Shown piece after piece: positions 8,411-18,207 of a stretch of DNA of 64,000 bases. Source of the DNA: DASSUW01 sp963759375 (GTDB taxonomy: Bacteria > Actinomycetota > Thermoleophilia > Solirubrobacterales > Solirubrobacteraceae); contig CAVWYY010000003.1 in the NCBI GenBank assembly GCA_963759375.1, positions 248,001 to 312,000 on the forward strand, written 5' to 3'. Within the stretch, counting starts at the first letter, position 1; the number at the start of each line of letters is the position of its first letter. A program made the position numbers and the translations under genes. Below the pieces are notes generated by a model that had not been told where the DNA came from, made no database searches, and was given only the letters and a program-made list of their open reading frames with translations.

Positions 8411-9387
8411 ACGAGCTCCGCGTCGACCCGCTGACGGGCCTGAAGACGATCATCGCCGCCGCGCGTGCCGGTCGTCCCGGCGGCCACTTCGACCTCGAGG
8501 CGCCGCCGCCGATCGACGTCGAGAAGGACCCGTTCGCGCTCGGCCACGAGGCGCAGACGCCACCGGAGGTCTACGCCGTGCGCCCGAACGGCGGCGGGCC
8601 GGACTCGCCCGGCTGGACCGTCCGCGTCGTCCCGAACCTGTACCCGGCGCTCGAGCCCGACGCCACCGAGCCCGAGCCGCACGCGAACCCCGACCTCTAC
8701 ACCGCGCAGGCGGCCGCCGGCCACCACGAGGTCATCGTCAACGCCCCGGACCCGGTCAGCTCGCTCACCGACCTGAGCCCCGAGCAGGTGCTCGACGCGA
8801 TGGAGGCGTGGCGGGCGCGCATGCTCGCGCACGACGCCTGCGCGTGCCGGCACCTGATCGTCAACGAGCGTCGCGAGGCCGGCGCATCGCTCCCGCACAC
8901 GCACGCGCAGCTCTACGCGTTGCGCTTCGTCCCGGCGTCGATCGCCCGCGAGCGCGAGCACTTCACGGCCTACGCGATGCGCACGATGGGGGGCAACCTG
9001 CTCGCCGACCTGGTGCAGGAGGAGGTCCGCCAGCGCAGCCGGGTCGTGGCGATCGACGACGAGGCGGTGGCGGTCGCGCCGTACGCGTCGCGCGTCCCGT
9101 TCCAGATCATGGTCGCCCCGCGCCGGGCGCGCGCCCGCTTCGAGGACGACGGGCCGCTGGGCGCCCATCTGCTGCACGACGTGCTGTGCCGGCTCCGCCG
9201 CCGGCTCGGCGCGGCCCCGCCCATGAACCTGTGGGTCCGAACCGCGCCCTCGGGCGCGGAGCACTTCTGCTGGCGGATCGACATCATGCCGCGGCTCACG
9301 CACCTGGCCGGCCTCGAGCTGGGCGCCGGCGTGAACCTGTGCATCGTGGCTCCCGAGCAGGCTGCGGCCGAGCTCCGGGAGACTTGA
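8407..9387 (+). CDS. galT: Galactose-1-phosphate uridylyltransferase-like protein (HIT superfamily)
   Basis: A 326-residue nucleotidyltransferase of the GalT branch of the HIT superfamily. It shows RVVPNLYPAL, HHEVIVNAP, HLIVNERREAGASLPHTHAQ with the HxHxQ active-site triad (the first His of the pair being the expected nucleophile), and a C-terminal HFCWRIDIMPRLTH. Length fits GalT. No other Leloir gene is next to it, so a related UDP/ADP-sugar specificity is possible. The GTG at 8407 overlaps the stop of the thioredoxin gene. Confidence 0.82.
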   Translation: MNELRVDPLTGLKTIIAAARAGRPGGHFDLEAPPPIDVEKDPFALGHEAQTPPEVYAVRPNGGGPDSPGWTVRVVPNLYPALEPDATEPEPHANPDLYTAQAAAGHHEVIVNAPDPVSSLTDLSPEQVLDAMEAWRARMLAHDACACRHLIVNERREAGASLPHTHAQLYALRFVPASIAREREHFTAYAMRTMGGNLLADLVQEEVRQRSRVVAIDDEAVAVAPYASRVPFQIMVAPRRARARFEDDGPLGAHLLHDVLCRLRRRLGAAPPMNLWVRTAPSGAEHFCWRIDIMPRLTHLAGLELGAGVNLCIVAPEQAAAELRET

Positions 9388-9418
9388 GCGAAAGGGCGAT
9401 TAAGCCGACAAGAGACGG

Positions 9419-11716
9419 GTGACCCCGCGCCACAGCCGTGCCGCCTGCGCTCTCGGCGCCCTCACGGCGCTCGCCGGCGTGGCCCTCGTGGCCACCGCGG
9501 GCGCTCCCGTGCTGCTCGCGGGATGGCTGATCCTCTGCGGCCTCGGGCTCTGCGGCCTGAGCGTCGAGGCCGGCCGTCGCGAGCGGGCCACCGCCACCGC
9601 CGTGGCCGCGCTGGACCGTGCCGAGTCCGCGCGCCGGGCCGCCGACGAGCGCTCGCGCGAGCTGGCCGACCACTCCGGCGACGTGCTCGCCACGCTCGGA
9701 CCCGACGGGATCGTCCGCGAGGTGTCCAACGGCAGCAACGAGCTGCTCAACCTGCCACCAGGCGAGCTCGAGGGCTGCCGCGCCGCCGACCTCGTGCACC
9801 CCGGCGACTCGGCCACCACGATGGCCGCGCTCCAGCGCCTGGAGGCCGGCGACGACCGCGCCGCGATCACCGTCCGGCTGCGCCGCGCCGACGGCGCCTG
9901 GCGCTGGGCCGACGCCCAGCTGCTGTCCGTCCGCGAGGGCGGCGTCCTGGCCGAGATCCACGCCACGATCCGCGACGTCCACGCCCGCGCCGAGGCCGAG
10001 CGCGCGAAGGCCGACGCCGAGGCGCGCTTCCGCACCGCGTTCGAGGAGGCGCCGATCGGGATGGCGATCGCGTCGATCGACGGGCGCTTCCTGCAGGTCA
10101 ACCGCGCGCTGTGCTCGATCACCGGCCGCCAGCAGGAGGAGCTCGAGGGCACGCCGCTCGTCCGCCTGCTGCATCCCGAGGACCGCGAGGCGGAGACCGA
10201 GGCGCTGGCGCGCCTGGCCCGCGGCAGCGTCGGCTCCGTGCGTGGCGAGCGGCGCTGGCTGCACGCCGCCGGCAAGATCGTCTGGGCGTCGCTGAACACC
10301 ACGCTGGTGCGCGACGCCGCCGGCGTCCCCCAGCACGTGCTGCTCCAGGTGCAGGACGTCACCGAGCGCCGCCGCTACGAGTCCGAGCTGCGCTACCTGG
10401 CCGACCACGATCCGCTCACCGGCCTGCTCAACCGCCGCGCGTTCGCCCGCGAGCTCGAGGCGCACCTCGAGCGGGTCCGTCGCTACGGCCCGTCGGGCGC
10501 CGCGCTGATCATGGACCTCGACCACTTCAAGAACATCAACGACACGCTCGGTCACGGGACCGGCGACGAGCTGATCGTGACGCTCGCGCGGGCGCTGCGC
10601 GAGCAGCTTGGCGACCGCGTGGCGATCGCGCGCCTCGGCGGCGACGAGCTCGCGATCCTCGTGCCGGACGGCGACGTCGACGAGACCGCGCGCGCCGTGC
10701 TCGAGTCCGTCCGCACGCAGCGGATCGCGAGCCCGTCCGGCCGTCTGCGCTCGGTGAGCGCGAGCATCGGCATCGCCGCGTTCGACGAGGAGGGCCTCAC
10801 CGCCGAGGACGTGCTCGCCAACGCCGACCTCGCCATGTACGAGGCCAAGGACGCCGGCCGCGACCGCGCGATGGCCTACCGCCCGGCGCACGACGCCTCG
10901 AGCCGGCTCGACGGCCGCGTGTCGTGGCCGGACATCATCCGCGACGGGCTCGACGAGGACCGGTTCGTGCTGCAGGCCCAGCCGATCATGAACCTCGCCA
11001 CCGGCGACACCGGCCAGTTCGAGCTTCTGCTGCGCCTGCGCGACCCGTTCGGCGAGCTGATCGCCCCCGCCGCCTTCCTGCCCGCCGCCGAGCGCTACGA
11101 CCTGATCGGCGCGATCGACCGCTGGGTGGTCAAGCGCTCGATCGCGATGCTCGCCGACGAGAACCGCCGCGGCCGCCGCCTCACCTTCGAGGTCAACATC
11201 TCCGGCCGCTCGACCGGCGACCCGGAGCTGCTGGCGCTGATCGAGGGCGAGCTGCGCACGCACGAGGTCGACCCGTCGCAGGTGATCTTCGAGATCACCG
11301 AGACCACCGCGGTCGCCAACATCCCGCGCGCCCAGGAGTTCGCCCACCGCCTGGCCGCGCTCGGCTGCCGCTTCGCGCTCGACGACTTCGGCGCCGCCTT
11401 CGCGTCGTTCTACTACCTCAAGCACCTGCCGTTCGACTACCTGAAGATCGACGGCGAGTTCGTGCGCGGCTGCGTGGCCGACCGCACGGACCAGCTGGTC
11501 ATCCAGGCCGTCGTCGACATCGCCAAGGGCCTGGGCAAGCGCACCGTCGCCGAGATGGTCGGCGACGAGGAGACGATGCAGCTCGTCCGCGAGCTCGGCG
11601 TCGACTACGTCCAGGGCTTCCACATCGGCCGCCCGGCCCCGCTGGCCCGCTGGCTGGTCGAGACGAAGCCCACCGCGGACCGCCGCAAGCGCCCGGTGAT
11701 CGTCCCATCACGATGA
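9419..11716 (+). CDS. PAS-GGDEF-EAL cyclic-di-GMP signalling protein
   Basis: A 765-residue membrane protein. Two hydrophobic segments lie in the first 50 residues, followed by two PAS domains (about 75-180 and 200-315; the second has APIGMAIASIDGRFLQVNRA), GGDEF (about 325-485) and EAL (about 500-750). The cyclase signature is GGDEL instead of GGDEF, and the RxxD inhibitory site five residues upstream is absent. The EAL motif is ELL (FELLLRL), but the other phosphodiesterase residues are present: EITETT, DDFG, KIDGEFV, QGFHIGRP. It may be mainly a phosphodiesterase or a sensor. The GTG start at 9419 lies 31 bp after galT. A larger relative is at 47972-51364. Confidence 0.9.
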   Translation: MTPRHSRAACALGALTALAGVALVATAGAPVLLAGWLILCGLGLCGLSVEAGRRERATATAVAALDRAESARRAADERSRELADHSGDVLATLGPDGIVREVSNGSNELLNLPPGELEGCRAADLVHPGDSATTMAALQRLEAGDDRAAITVRLRRADGAWRWADAQLLSVREGGVLAEIHATIRDVHARAEAERAKADAEARFRTAFEEAPIGMAIASIDGRFLQVNRALCSITGRQQEELEGTPLVRLLHPEDREAETEALARLARGSVGSVRGERRWLHAAGKIVWASLNTTLVRDAAGVPQHVLLQVQDVTERRRYESELRYLADHDPLTGLLNRRAFARELEAHLERVRRYGPSGAALIMDLDHFKNINDTLGHGTGDELIVTLARALREQLGDRVAIARLGGDELAILVPDGDVDETARAVLESVRTQRIASPSGRLRSVSASIGIAAFDEEGLTAEDVLANADLAMYEAKDAGRDRAMAYRPAHDASSRLDGRVSWPDIIRDGLDEDRFVLQAQPIMNLATGDTGQFELLLRLRDPFGELIAPAAFLPAAERYDLIGAIDRWVVKRSIAMLADENRRGRRLTFEVNISGRSTGDPELLALIEGELRTHEVDPSQVIFEITETTAVANIPRAQEFAHRLAALGCRFALDDFGAAFASFYYLKHLPFDYLKIDGEFVRGCVADRTDQLVIQAVVDIAKGLGKRTVAEMVGDEETMQLVRELGVDYVQGFHIGRPAPLARWLVETKPTADRRKRPVIVPSR

Positions 11717-11734
11717 GCGCATAGCCTCCAGGCG

Positions 11735-12655
11735 GTGCTCTGGATCGCCCTCGCCATCGCCGCGTCGATCGCGGCGGGGGTCGAGGCGGAGCGGCGGCGT
11801 GGAGCACGGGCGGGCGTCTGGGCCCGCGGCATCCTGAAGTTCCTGCTGTACGTCGTGATGCCGTTCGTCGCGTTCTTCAACATCGCGCGGCTGGAGGTGA
11901 CGGCGGACGTCGGCGCCGGCATCGCGTTCGGGTGGACCGCGCTGGTCCTCACCGCGCTCGTCGGCTGGCTGATCGGGCGGCGGCTGCTGCACCTCGAGGC
12001 GCCGACGGCGGGCGTGCTGGCGATCGTCGGCCTGCAGGCGAACACCGGGCTGATGGGCGTCGCTGTCGTCGGTGCCCTGCTCGGCTTCTCGCACGTCTCG
12101 GAGGCGGTGGCGTACGACGCGCTCGTGCAGCAGCCGGTGTTCTTCATCGGCTCGTTCGCGATCGCCGCCGCCACCGGCACCAAGGCGGGCGAGACGGTCC
12201 CGGAGCGGATCCGCGCGTTCTTCGTGCGCAACCCGCCGCTGCTGGCCGTCGCGCTCGCGCTGATCGCCCCCGAGGCGCTGGCGCCCGACGTGCTGGTGGA
12301 CGCCTCGCGCGTCGTCGTGCTGTTCGTGCCGGTGCTCGGGTTCTTCGCCGTCGGCGTCACGCTCGCGGAGGAGGCCGAGGACGGCGCGCTCAAGTTCCCG
12401 CCGCCGTTCACGCCCCAGATCGGCGTCGCGATCCTCCTGCGGTCCGTGGTCGCGCCGCTGGTGCTGCTCGGGCTCGCCGCGCCGTTCATCGACCTGCCGG
12501 ATGCGTTCCTGCTCGCCGCGACGATGCCGGCGGGCCTGCACATCGTCGTGCTCGCCCACATCTACGGCCTCGACGTCCCGTTCGCCGCCGGAGCCATCGT
12601 GTGGACGACGATGGTGGCGGTGCCGATCCTGCTCGTCGCGTCCGTCATCGTGTGA
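11735..12655 (+). CDS. AEC-family transporter (auxin efflux carrier type)
   Basis: A 306-residue integral membrane protein with about ten hydrophobic segments in the two-fold layout of the AEC/BASS superfamily: an N-terminal half ending near VGALLGF, and a C-terminal half with LRSVVAPLVLLGLAAPF and ATMPAGLHIVVLAHIYGLD. Family members export organic acids or amino acids; the substrate cannot be told from sequence. The GTG start (V-L-W) lies 18 bp after the GGDEF-EAL gene, and dtd follows 3 bp later, so the three are probably co-transcribed. Confidence 0.82.
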   Translation: MLWIALAIAASIAAGVEAERRRGARAGVWARGILKFLLYVVMPFVAFFNIARLEVTADVGAGIAFGWTALVLTALVGWLIGRRLLHLEAPTAGVLAIVGLQANTGLMGVAVVGALLGFSHVSEAVAYDALVQQPVFFIGSFAIAAATGTKAGETVPERIRAFFVRNPPLLAVALALIAPEALAPDVLVDASRVVVLFVPVLGFFAVGVTLAEEAEDGALKFPPPFTPQIGVAILLRSVVAPLVLLGLAAPFIDLPDAFLLAATMPAGLHIVVLAHIYGLDVPFAAGAIVWTTMVAVPILLVASVIV

Positions 12656-12658
12656 CCC

Positions 12659-13078
12659 GTGCGCGCGCTGGTGCAGCGGGTGAGCCGGGCGTCGGTGGAC
12701 GTCGACGGCGAGCGGGTGGCCGAGATCGGGCCCGGACTGCTCGTGCTGCTCGGGATCACGCACGACGACACCGAGGCCGACGGCGACCGGCTGGCCGACA
12801 AGGTCCGCGCGCTGCGGATCTTCCCTGACGGCGACGGGCGGATGAACGAGCCGCTCGGCGACCGCGAGGTGCTGTGCGTGTCGCAGTTCACGCTCTACGG
12901 GGACGCCCGCAAGGGCAACCGCCCCGCCTACGTCGCGGCCGCCCGGCCGGAGCAGGCCGAGCCGCTCTACGAGCGCTTCTGCGACCGGCTCGGCGCCCGC
13001 CGCGGCGTCTTCGGCGCGCGCATGGACGTCGCGCTGGTGAACGACGGGCCGGTGACGCTGCTCGTCGAAGTGCCGTAG
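12659..13078 (+). CDS. dtd: D-aminoacyl-tRNA deacylase
   Basis: Hydrolyses D-aminoacyl-tRNAs (and Gly-tRNA-Ala) to protect translation. The 139-residue product matches the family closely: MRALVQRVSRASVDVDGERV, VSQFTLYGDARKGNRPAY with the SQFTL active-site strand, and ALVNDGPVTLLVE with the cross-subunit Gly-Pro motif (GP). It starts at GTG 12659, 3 bp behind the transporter stop. Confidence 0.95.
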   Translation: MRALVQRVSRASVDVDGERVAEIGPGLLVLLGITHDDTEADGDRLADKVRALRIFPDGDGRMNEPLGDREVLCVSQFTLYGDARKGNRPAYVAAARPEQAEPLYERFCDRLGARRGVFGARMDVALVNDGPVTLLVEVP

Positions 13079-13083
13079 TGGCT

Positions 13084-13089
13084 AAGGTG
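13084..13089 (+). promoter_or_regulatory. Candidate -10 box (TAAGGT) for a leaderless transcript
   Basis: TAAGGT ends 8 nt before ATG 13098 and no Shine-Dalgarno sequence precedes that ATG. This matches the -10/start spacing seen at dnaB, purA and rpsF. Inferred from spacing only. Confidence 0.3.
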
Positions 13090-13097
13090 CAGCGCCG

Positions 13098-13661
13098 ATG
13101 CCGCCCGAAGAACGTTTCGTCGCACGCTTCGCCGCCGAGCCGCCCCAGGACCCGCTGCCGTACGGCCGCTGGGCCGACACCCTGCAGGCCGAGTTCCTGT
13201 CCGCCGCCCTGCGCGTGGACACGGAGGGCGCCGAGATCGGGGAGGCCGGCTCGATGACCTGGTTCCCGGACCGCACGTGGGCGGGACGCACCTTCGTGCC
13301 CGTGTCGACGCGGACGGGCGCGGGCTACGACCTCTACGGCTATGTCTCGTTCACGCCCGGCGACGCCGACAACGAGCCCGGCGACTTCTACTCGTGGGCC
13401 GACTTCACCGACGAGACGTCCGAGCGCAACCCGGACTGGAAGGTCGACCTCTGCGAGGAGGTCATCGGCGGCTGGCGCGGCGAGAACGGCGAGGTGGCGG
13501 CGATGACGCTCGTGTGGGGCGTCCCGATGGTGCGCGGCGGGGCGACCGCCACCGCAGAGCTCGCCGGCCTCACCGTCGACCAGTGCAAGGTCACGGAGAA
13601 CCGCTTCACGCTGCTGGCGGCGGACGCCTACCGCGGCGACTACCTCGAGATCGCCCTCTGA
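13098..13661 (+). CDS. Conserved-looking protein of unknown function
   Basis: A soluble, acidic 187-residue protein that I do not recognise. It has no signal peptide or membrane segment. Aromatic-rich stretches (MTWFPDRTWAGRTFVPV, YDLYGYVSFTP, DFYSWADFTDE) and many Asp/Glu suggest a beta-rich fold; two Cys (LCEEV and DQCKV) are present. Codon use is like the neighbours, which supports a real gene. It lies 19 bp after dtd and 36 bp before the end of the convergent clpP. Confidence 0.7.
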   Translation: MPPEERFVARFAAEPPQDPLPYGRWADTLQAEFLSAALRVDTEGAEIGEAGSMTWFPDRTWAGRTFVPVSTRTGAGYDLYGYVSFTPGDADNEPGDFYSWADFTDETSERNPDWKVDLCEEVIGGWRGENGEVAAMTLVWGVPMVRGGATATAELAGLTVDQCKVTENRFTLLAADAYRGDYLEIAL

Positions 13662-13697
13662 CGACGGCTCCGGCTCCGAGCTGGCCCGCGAGTCGCT

Positions 13698-14333
13698 CTA
13701 CGAGGACGACGGCGAGGACGCCGACAACGGCGAGTAGCCGTTCCCGTTCCCGTTGCGGTACTGCATCACGCGGTCCACGAGCCCGTACTCGCGCGCCTGC
13801 TCGGGCGTGAAGAAGCGGTCGCGCTCGAGCACGTCCGAGACGTCCTCGACCGGCCGGCCAGTGTGCTCGGCGTAGATCTCCTCGACGCGCCGGCGCAGCT
13901 CGAGCGCCTCCTTGGCGTGGATCTGGATGTCGGTCGCCTGGCCCTGGAACCCGCCGCTGGGCTGGTGCACGAGGATCCGTGAGTTCGGCAGCGCCGACCG
14001 CTTGCCCGGCGCCCCGCCGGCCAGCAGCAGCGAGCCCATCGACATCGCGATGCCGCAGCACACGGTCGCCACGTCGGGCTTGATGAACTGCATCGTGTCG
14101 TAGATCGCCAGGCCGGCGTAGACCACGCCGCCGGGCGAGTTGATGTACATCGAGATGTCCTTGTCGGGATCCTCGGCCTCGAGGTGCAGCAGCTGGGCGA
14201 CGACGACGTTGGCGATGTCGTCGTCGATCGCGCTGCCGACGAACACCACGCGCTCGCGCAGCAGGCGCGAGTAGATGTCGAACGACCGCTCTCCGCGAGC
14301 GTCCTGCTGGATCACGACCGGCACCAGGGGCAT
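13698..14333 (-). CDS. clpP: ATP-dependent Clp protease proteolytic subunit
   Basis: A 211-residue serine peptidase that forms the 14-mer chamber used by ClpX/ClpC. The catalytic triad is visible: Ser in GIAMSMGSLLLAGG, His in RILVHQPSGGFQGQATDI, and Asp in DVLERDRFFTPEQA. YINSPGG and YDTMQFIKPDV are also typical. The ATG at 14333 is preceded at 6 nt by GAGAGGAG, so the longer open frame upstream is not used. The gene is alone, with no clpX beside it. Its 5' leader contains one of two GCGCAAC palindromes shared with the divergent SRPBCC/ArsR locus. The short tail is Asn-Gly and Ser rich. Confidence 0.95.
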   Translation of the reverse strand: MPLVPVVIQQDARGERSFDIYSRLLRERVVFVGSAIDDDIANVVVAQLLHLEAEDPDKDISMYINSPGGVVYAGLAIYDTMQFIKPDVATVCCGIAMSMGSLLLAGGAPGKRSALPNSRILVHQPSGGFQGQATDIQIHAKEALELRRRVEEIYAEHTGRPVEDVSDVLERDRFFTPEQAREYGLVDRVMQYRNGNGNGYSPLSASSPSSS

Positions 14334-14350
14334 ATCGGGCTCCTCTCGAT

Positions 14351-14370
14351 GCGCAACCTGTTGGTTGCGC
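14351..14370. promoter_or_regulatory. Operator-like palindrome 1 (clpP leader / -35 of SRPBCC-ArsR)
   Basis: GCGCAACC-TGTT-GGTTGCGC is a perfect 8+8 dyad. It lies 18 bp upstream of the clpP ATG, directly behind the clpP Shine-Dalgarno sequence, and covers a TTGGTT -35-like hexamer (14361-14366) of the rightward gene. The second copy is centred exactly 40 bp away. Confidence 0.65.
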
Positions 14371-14390
14371 GTTTTCGCCCATGGTACTAT
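14361..14390 (+). promoter_or_regulatory. Candidate promoter of the SRPBCC/ArsR locus
   Basis: TTGGTT (14361-14366), an 18-bp spacer and TACTAT (14385-14390) put the transcript start about 7 nt later, at 14397-14400, that is at or next to the ATG at 14400. There is no Shine-Dalgarno sequence, so the mRNA is probably leaderless. Palindrome 1 covers the -35 box and palindrome 2 covers the start site. Confidence 0.5.
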
Positions 14391-14410
14391 GCGCAACCAA
14401 TGAGTTGCGT
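14391..14410. promoter_or_regulatory. Operator-like palindrome 2 (over the ATG of SRPBCC-ArsR)
   Basis: GCGCAAC-CAATGA-GTTGCGT repeats the arms of palindrome 1 with a 6-nt spacer, and includes the ATG at 14400. Two same-face sites four helical turns apart, one on the -35 box and one on the start, are the classic layout of an autorepressing ArsR-type regulator. Confidence 0.62.
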
Positions 14411-15053
14411 CACACGTGAGATCGTCCTCCCCGTGCCGCGCGAGCGGGCGTGGGAGCTGGTCACCGAGGAGGACGAGCTGCGCGAGTGGCTCGCCGACGA
14501 CGTGGAGTTCGAGGCCGAGGAGGGCGCGCCGATGCACGCGGACGACCGCGACGGCATCGTCGAGCTCGTCGACGACGAGGAGCGCATCGTCTTCACGTGG
14601 GGCGAGTCCCGCGTCGAATGGCGCCTCGACGACGACCCGCGCGGCACGCGCTTCACGGTCACCGAGCACCGGCTCTCCGACGACATCGTTCGTCTGGGGC
14701 CCGCGGCTGAGCGCGCTGGCGTCCGCCGCGATGCTGTGCCCGGCGTAGACGTCGGCGCCGTCTTCTCCGCGCTCGCCGACCCGACGCGGCGCGAGGTCGT
14801 GCGCTCGCTGGCCGACCAGCCGGGGCTGACGGCCTCGCATCTGGCCGGCGAGCTGCCGATGACGCGCCAGGCGGTCGCCAAGCACCTGCACGCCCTGTCG
14901 GGCGCCGGCCTCGTGAGCGCGCGCCGCGAGGGCCGCGAGACGCGCTACACCCTGACCCCGGCGCCGCTGGCCGAGGCGATCGAGTGGATGACCGAGGTGG
15001 GCGCCCAGTGGGACGCGCGACTGGACCGCCTCGCTAAGCGATCCGGGCTGTAG
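14400..15053 (+). CDS. SRPBCC (AHSA1-type) domain joined to an ArsR-type repressor; fusion or frameshifted pair
   Basis: One 217-residue open frame. Residues 1-95 are an AHSA1/START-like SRPBCC domain (REIVLPVPRERAWELVTEEDE, then VEWRLDDDPRGTRFTVTEHRL). Residues about 113-217 are a complete ArsR winged helix (VFSALADPTRREVVRSLA, MTRQAVAKHLHALSGAGLV, REGRETRYTLTP). The linker is suspect: read in the +1 frame, 14686-14748 gives SFVWGPRLSALASAAM and a stop, which is the normal end of an SRPBCC protein. A GTG at 14736 would then start a separate 105-residue ArsR gene overlapping by 13 bp. SRPBCC and ArsR genes are commonly neighbours, so a single inserted base near 14680-14686 probably created the fusion. 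The 3' end overlaps oppF (-) by 20 bp. Confidence 0.7.
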   Translation: MSCVTREIVLPVPRERAWELVTEEDELREWLADDVEFEAEEGAPMHADDRDGIVELVDDEERIVFTWGESRVEWRLDDDPRGTRFTVTEHRLSDDIVRLGPAAERAGVRRDAVPGVDVGAVFSALADPTRREVVRSLADQPGLTASHLAGELPMTRQAVAKHLHALSGAGLVSARREGRETRYTLTPAPLAEAIEWMTEVGAQWDARLDRLAKRSGL

Positions 15054-16098
15054 GCACGCGCTCGATCACTTCCGCGTCGGTCAGCGGGAAGTGGCAGGCG
15101 GCGATGTTGCCGCCGTCCTTGGCCTCGAGCGGCGGATCGTCCTGGCGGCAGATCTCCTGCGCCTTCCAGCAGCGCGTGTGGAACCGGCAGGCCGGCGGCG
15201 GGTTCGCCGGCGACGGGACATCGCCGGCGAGGATCTGGCGCTTCTTGGCGGCCGCCAGCCGCGGCTGCGGCACCGGCACCGCCGACATCAGCGCGCCCGT
15301 GTAGGGCATCCGCGGATGGCGCGTACAGCTGGTCGTTGCTGGCGAGCTCGACGATCCGCCCCAGGTACATGACCGCGACCCGGTCGCACATGTGGCGCAC
15401 CACCGAGAGGTCGTGCGCGATGAAGATCAGCGTGATCCCCATGTCCCGCTGCAGCTCGCGCAGCAGATTGAGGATCTGCGCCTGGATCGACACGTCGAGC
15501 GCCGACACCGGCTCGTCCGCCACGATCAGCTTCGGCTTGAGCGCGAGCGCGCGGGCGACGCCGATGCGCTGCCGTTGGCCGCCGGAGAACTCGTGCGGGT
15601 AACGGTTGTAGTGCTCGGGATTGAGGCCGACACGGTCCATCAGGTCCTGGACCGTCCGCTTGCGCTCGCCCTCGCCCTTGAGCATCCCGTGGATCGCGAA
15701 CGGCTCGGCGATCACGGTGCCGACCGTCTTGCGCGGGTTCAGCGACGAGTACGGGTCCTGGAAGATCATCTGCATGTCGCGGCGCAGCTCCTTCAGGCGC
15801 GCGCCCTTGACCGTGCCGATCTCCTCGCCGTCGATCTTGATCGAGCCGGATGTCGGATCCACGAGACGCAGCAGGAGCCGTGCGGTGGTCGACTTGCCGC
15901 AGCCGGACTCGCCCACGAGGCCGAGCGTCTCGCCGCGCAGCACGTCGAACGACACGCCGTCGACGGCGCGCACGGCGCCGACCTGGCGCTGGAGCAGCCC
16001 CTGGCGGATCGGGAAGTGCTTGACGAGGTCGCGCACCTCCATGAGGACCTCGCCGGCCTCGGCCGTGTGCCGCTCGCCGGTGCTCGTCGCGGGCTCGC

Positions 16099-16102
<4 letters not shown>
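15034..16102 (-). pseudogene. oppF: Oligopeptide/dipeptide ABC transporter ATPase F, frameshifted near 15318
   Basis: The second ATPase of a peptide-type ABC importer. From ATG 16102 the product runs through Walker A GESGCGKST, MIFQDPYSSLNPRKTV, the signature EFSGGQRQRIGVARAL, Walker B LIVADEPVSALD and HDLSVVRHMCDRVAVMYLGR. Near 15318 the frame breaks. The normal C-terminus (HPRMPYTGALMSAVPVP, then the cluster CRFHTRCWKAQEICR) continues in the neighbouring frame to a stop at 15034. Removing one G of the GG at 15318-15319 restores a 355-residue protein of usual length. In the unshifted frame translation runs on into nonsense to 14945. ATGA overlap with oppD upstream. Either a real mutation or a sequence error. 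Confidence 0.8.
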
Positions 16103-17159
<1,057 letters not shown>

Positions 17160-17160
<1 letters not shown>

Positions 17161-18132
17161 CAGTAGCGCACCCGGGGATCGATGAAGGCGTAGAGGATGT
17201 CCACGATCGAGGCTCATGATGACGATGAAGAATGCTCCGAACAGGACGGTGCCCTGGATAACGGGCAGGTCAAACCGCACGATCGCCTCGTAGGCGAAGC
17301 GGCCGATGCCCTGGATGTTGAAGACGGTCTCGGTGAGGATCGCCCCGCCGAGCAGGATGCCGATGTCGAGGCCGAGCAGCGTCACGATCGGCGTGATCGC
17401 GGAGCGGACGCCGTGCTTGAAGATGACCTTGCGTTCCGACAGGCCCTTGGCGCGGGCCGTGCGGATGTAGTCCTCCTGCAGCGTGTCGATCAGGTTGCCG
17501 CGCAGGAAGCGCGCGTAGATGGCGGCGAACGAGGCGGCGAGCACGCACCACGGCATGATCAGCGCCTCGCCCTTGCCGAAGATGGTGGTGGCGTCCTGGT
17601 ATGCGCCGCTGCCGGGCAGCAGCGGGAACACGCCGATGCTGTCGTCGAACAAGTAGAGGGCGACGAGCCCGAAGAAGTAGACCGGGGCGGAGATGAAGAC
17701 CAGCGCGACGCCCATGCTCAGGCGATCCAGCAAGGACCCGGTCTTGACCGCCGAGATCATCCCGATCGGGATGCCGACGGCGAGCCAGACGATGACCGCG
17801 CCGCCGGTCAGGAAGATCGTGGCGGGCATGCGGTCGAGGATCTGCGGCAGCACGGCCTGGTTGGACTGGTACGAGTAGCCGAAGTTGACACCGTCGCCGC
17901 CGACGAACGGCAGGATGTCCCCGACGTAGCGGAAGAACTGGACGATCTTGGGGTCGGAGAGGCCGAACTGCTCGCGGATCGCCGCAACCAGCTCGGGCGA
18001 AGGCTGGCGCCCTGCTCGGAGCACCGCCGGGTCGGCGGCGGGGAGCACCGTGAACACGATGAACGTGACCAGGGTGACCACGAACAGCAGGAAGATCACC
18101 CAGATGAGTCGGCGGACTATGTAAGCGGCCAT
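17160..18132 (-). pseudogene. oppB: Oligopeptide/dipeptide ABC transporter permease B, frameshifted near its 3' end
   Basis: Inner-membrane permease with the typical start AAYIVRRLIWVIFLLFVV, a long extracytoplasmic loop, a six-helix pattern and the EAA loop (YIRTARAKGLSERKVIFKHG). After FFIVIMSL the frame slips. As written it reads DRGHPLRLHRSP and continues into oppD. Removing one base at 17208-17209 restores the conserved ending IVDILYAFIDPRVRY and a TGA at 17160-17162 that overlaps the oppD ATG. The span is one base longer than a multiple of three. Only the last 17 residues are affected, so a slipped protein might still insert, but it would be fused to the ATPase. Confidence 0.82.
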
Positions 18133-18207
18133 CTCTCGTTCCCGTGTGTGCAGAGTAGAGGGACCGGCGGGGCCCCGCCACAGGCGTGGCGGGGCCTACC
18201 GGCAGAA

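Noticed and set aside
14184..14399. In-frame extension of the SRPBCC/ArsR gene upstream to 14184
   Set aside because: It runs through clpP and its leader; the promoter and operators place the start at 14400.
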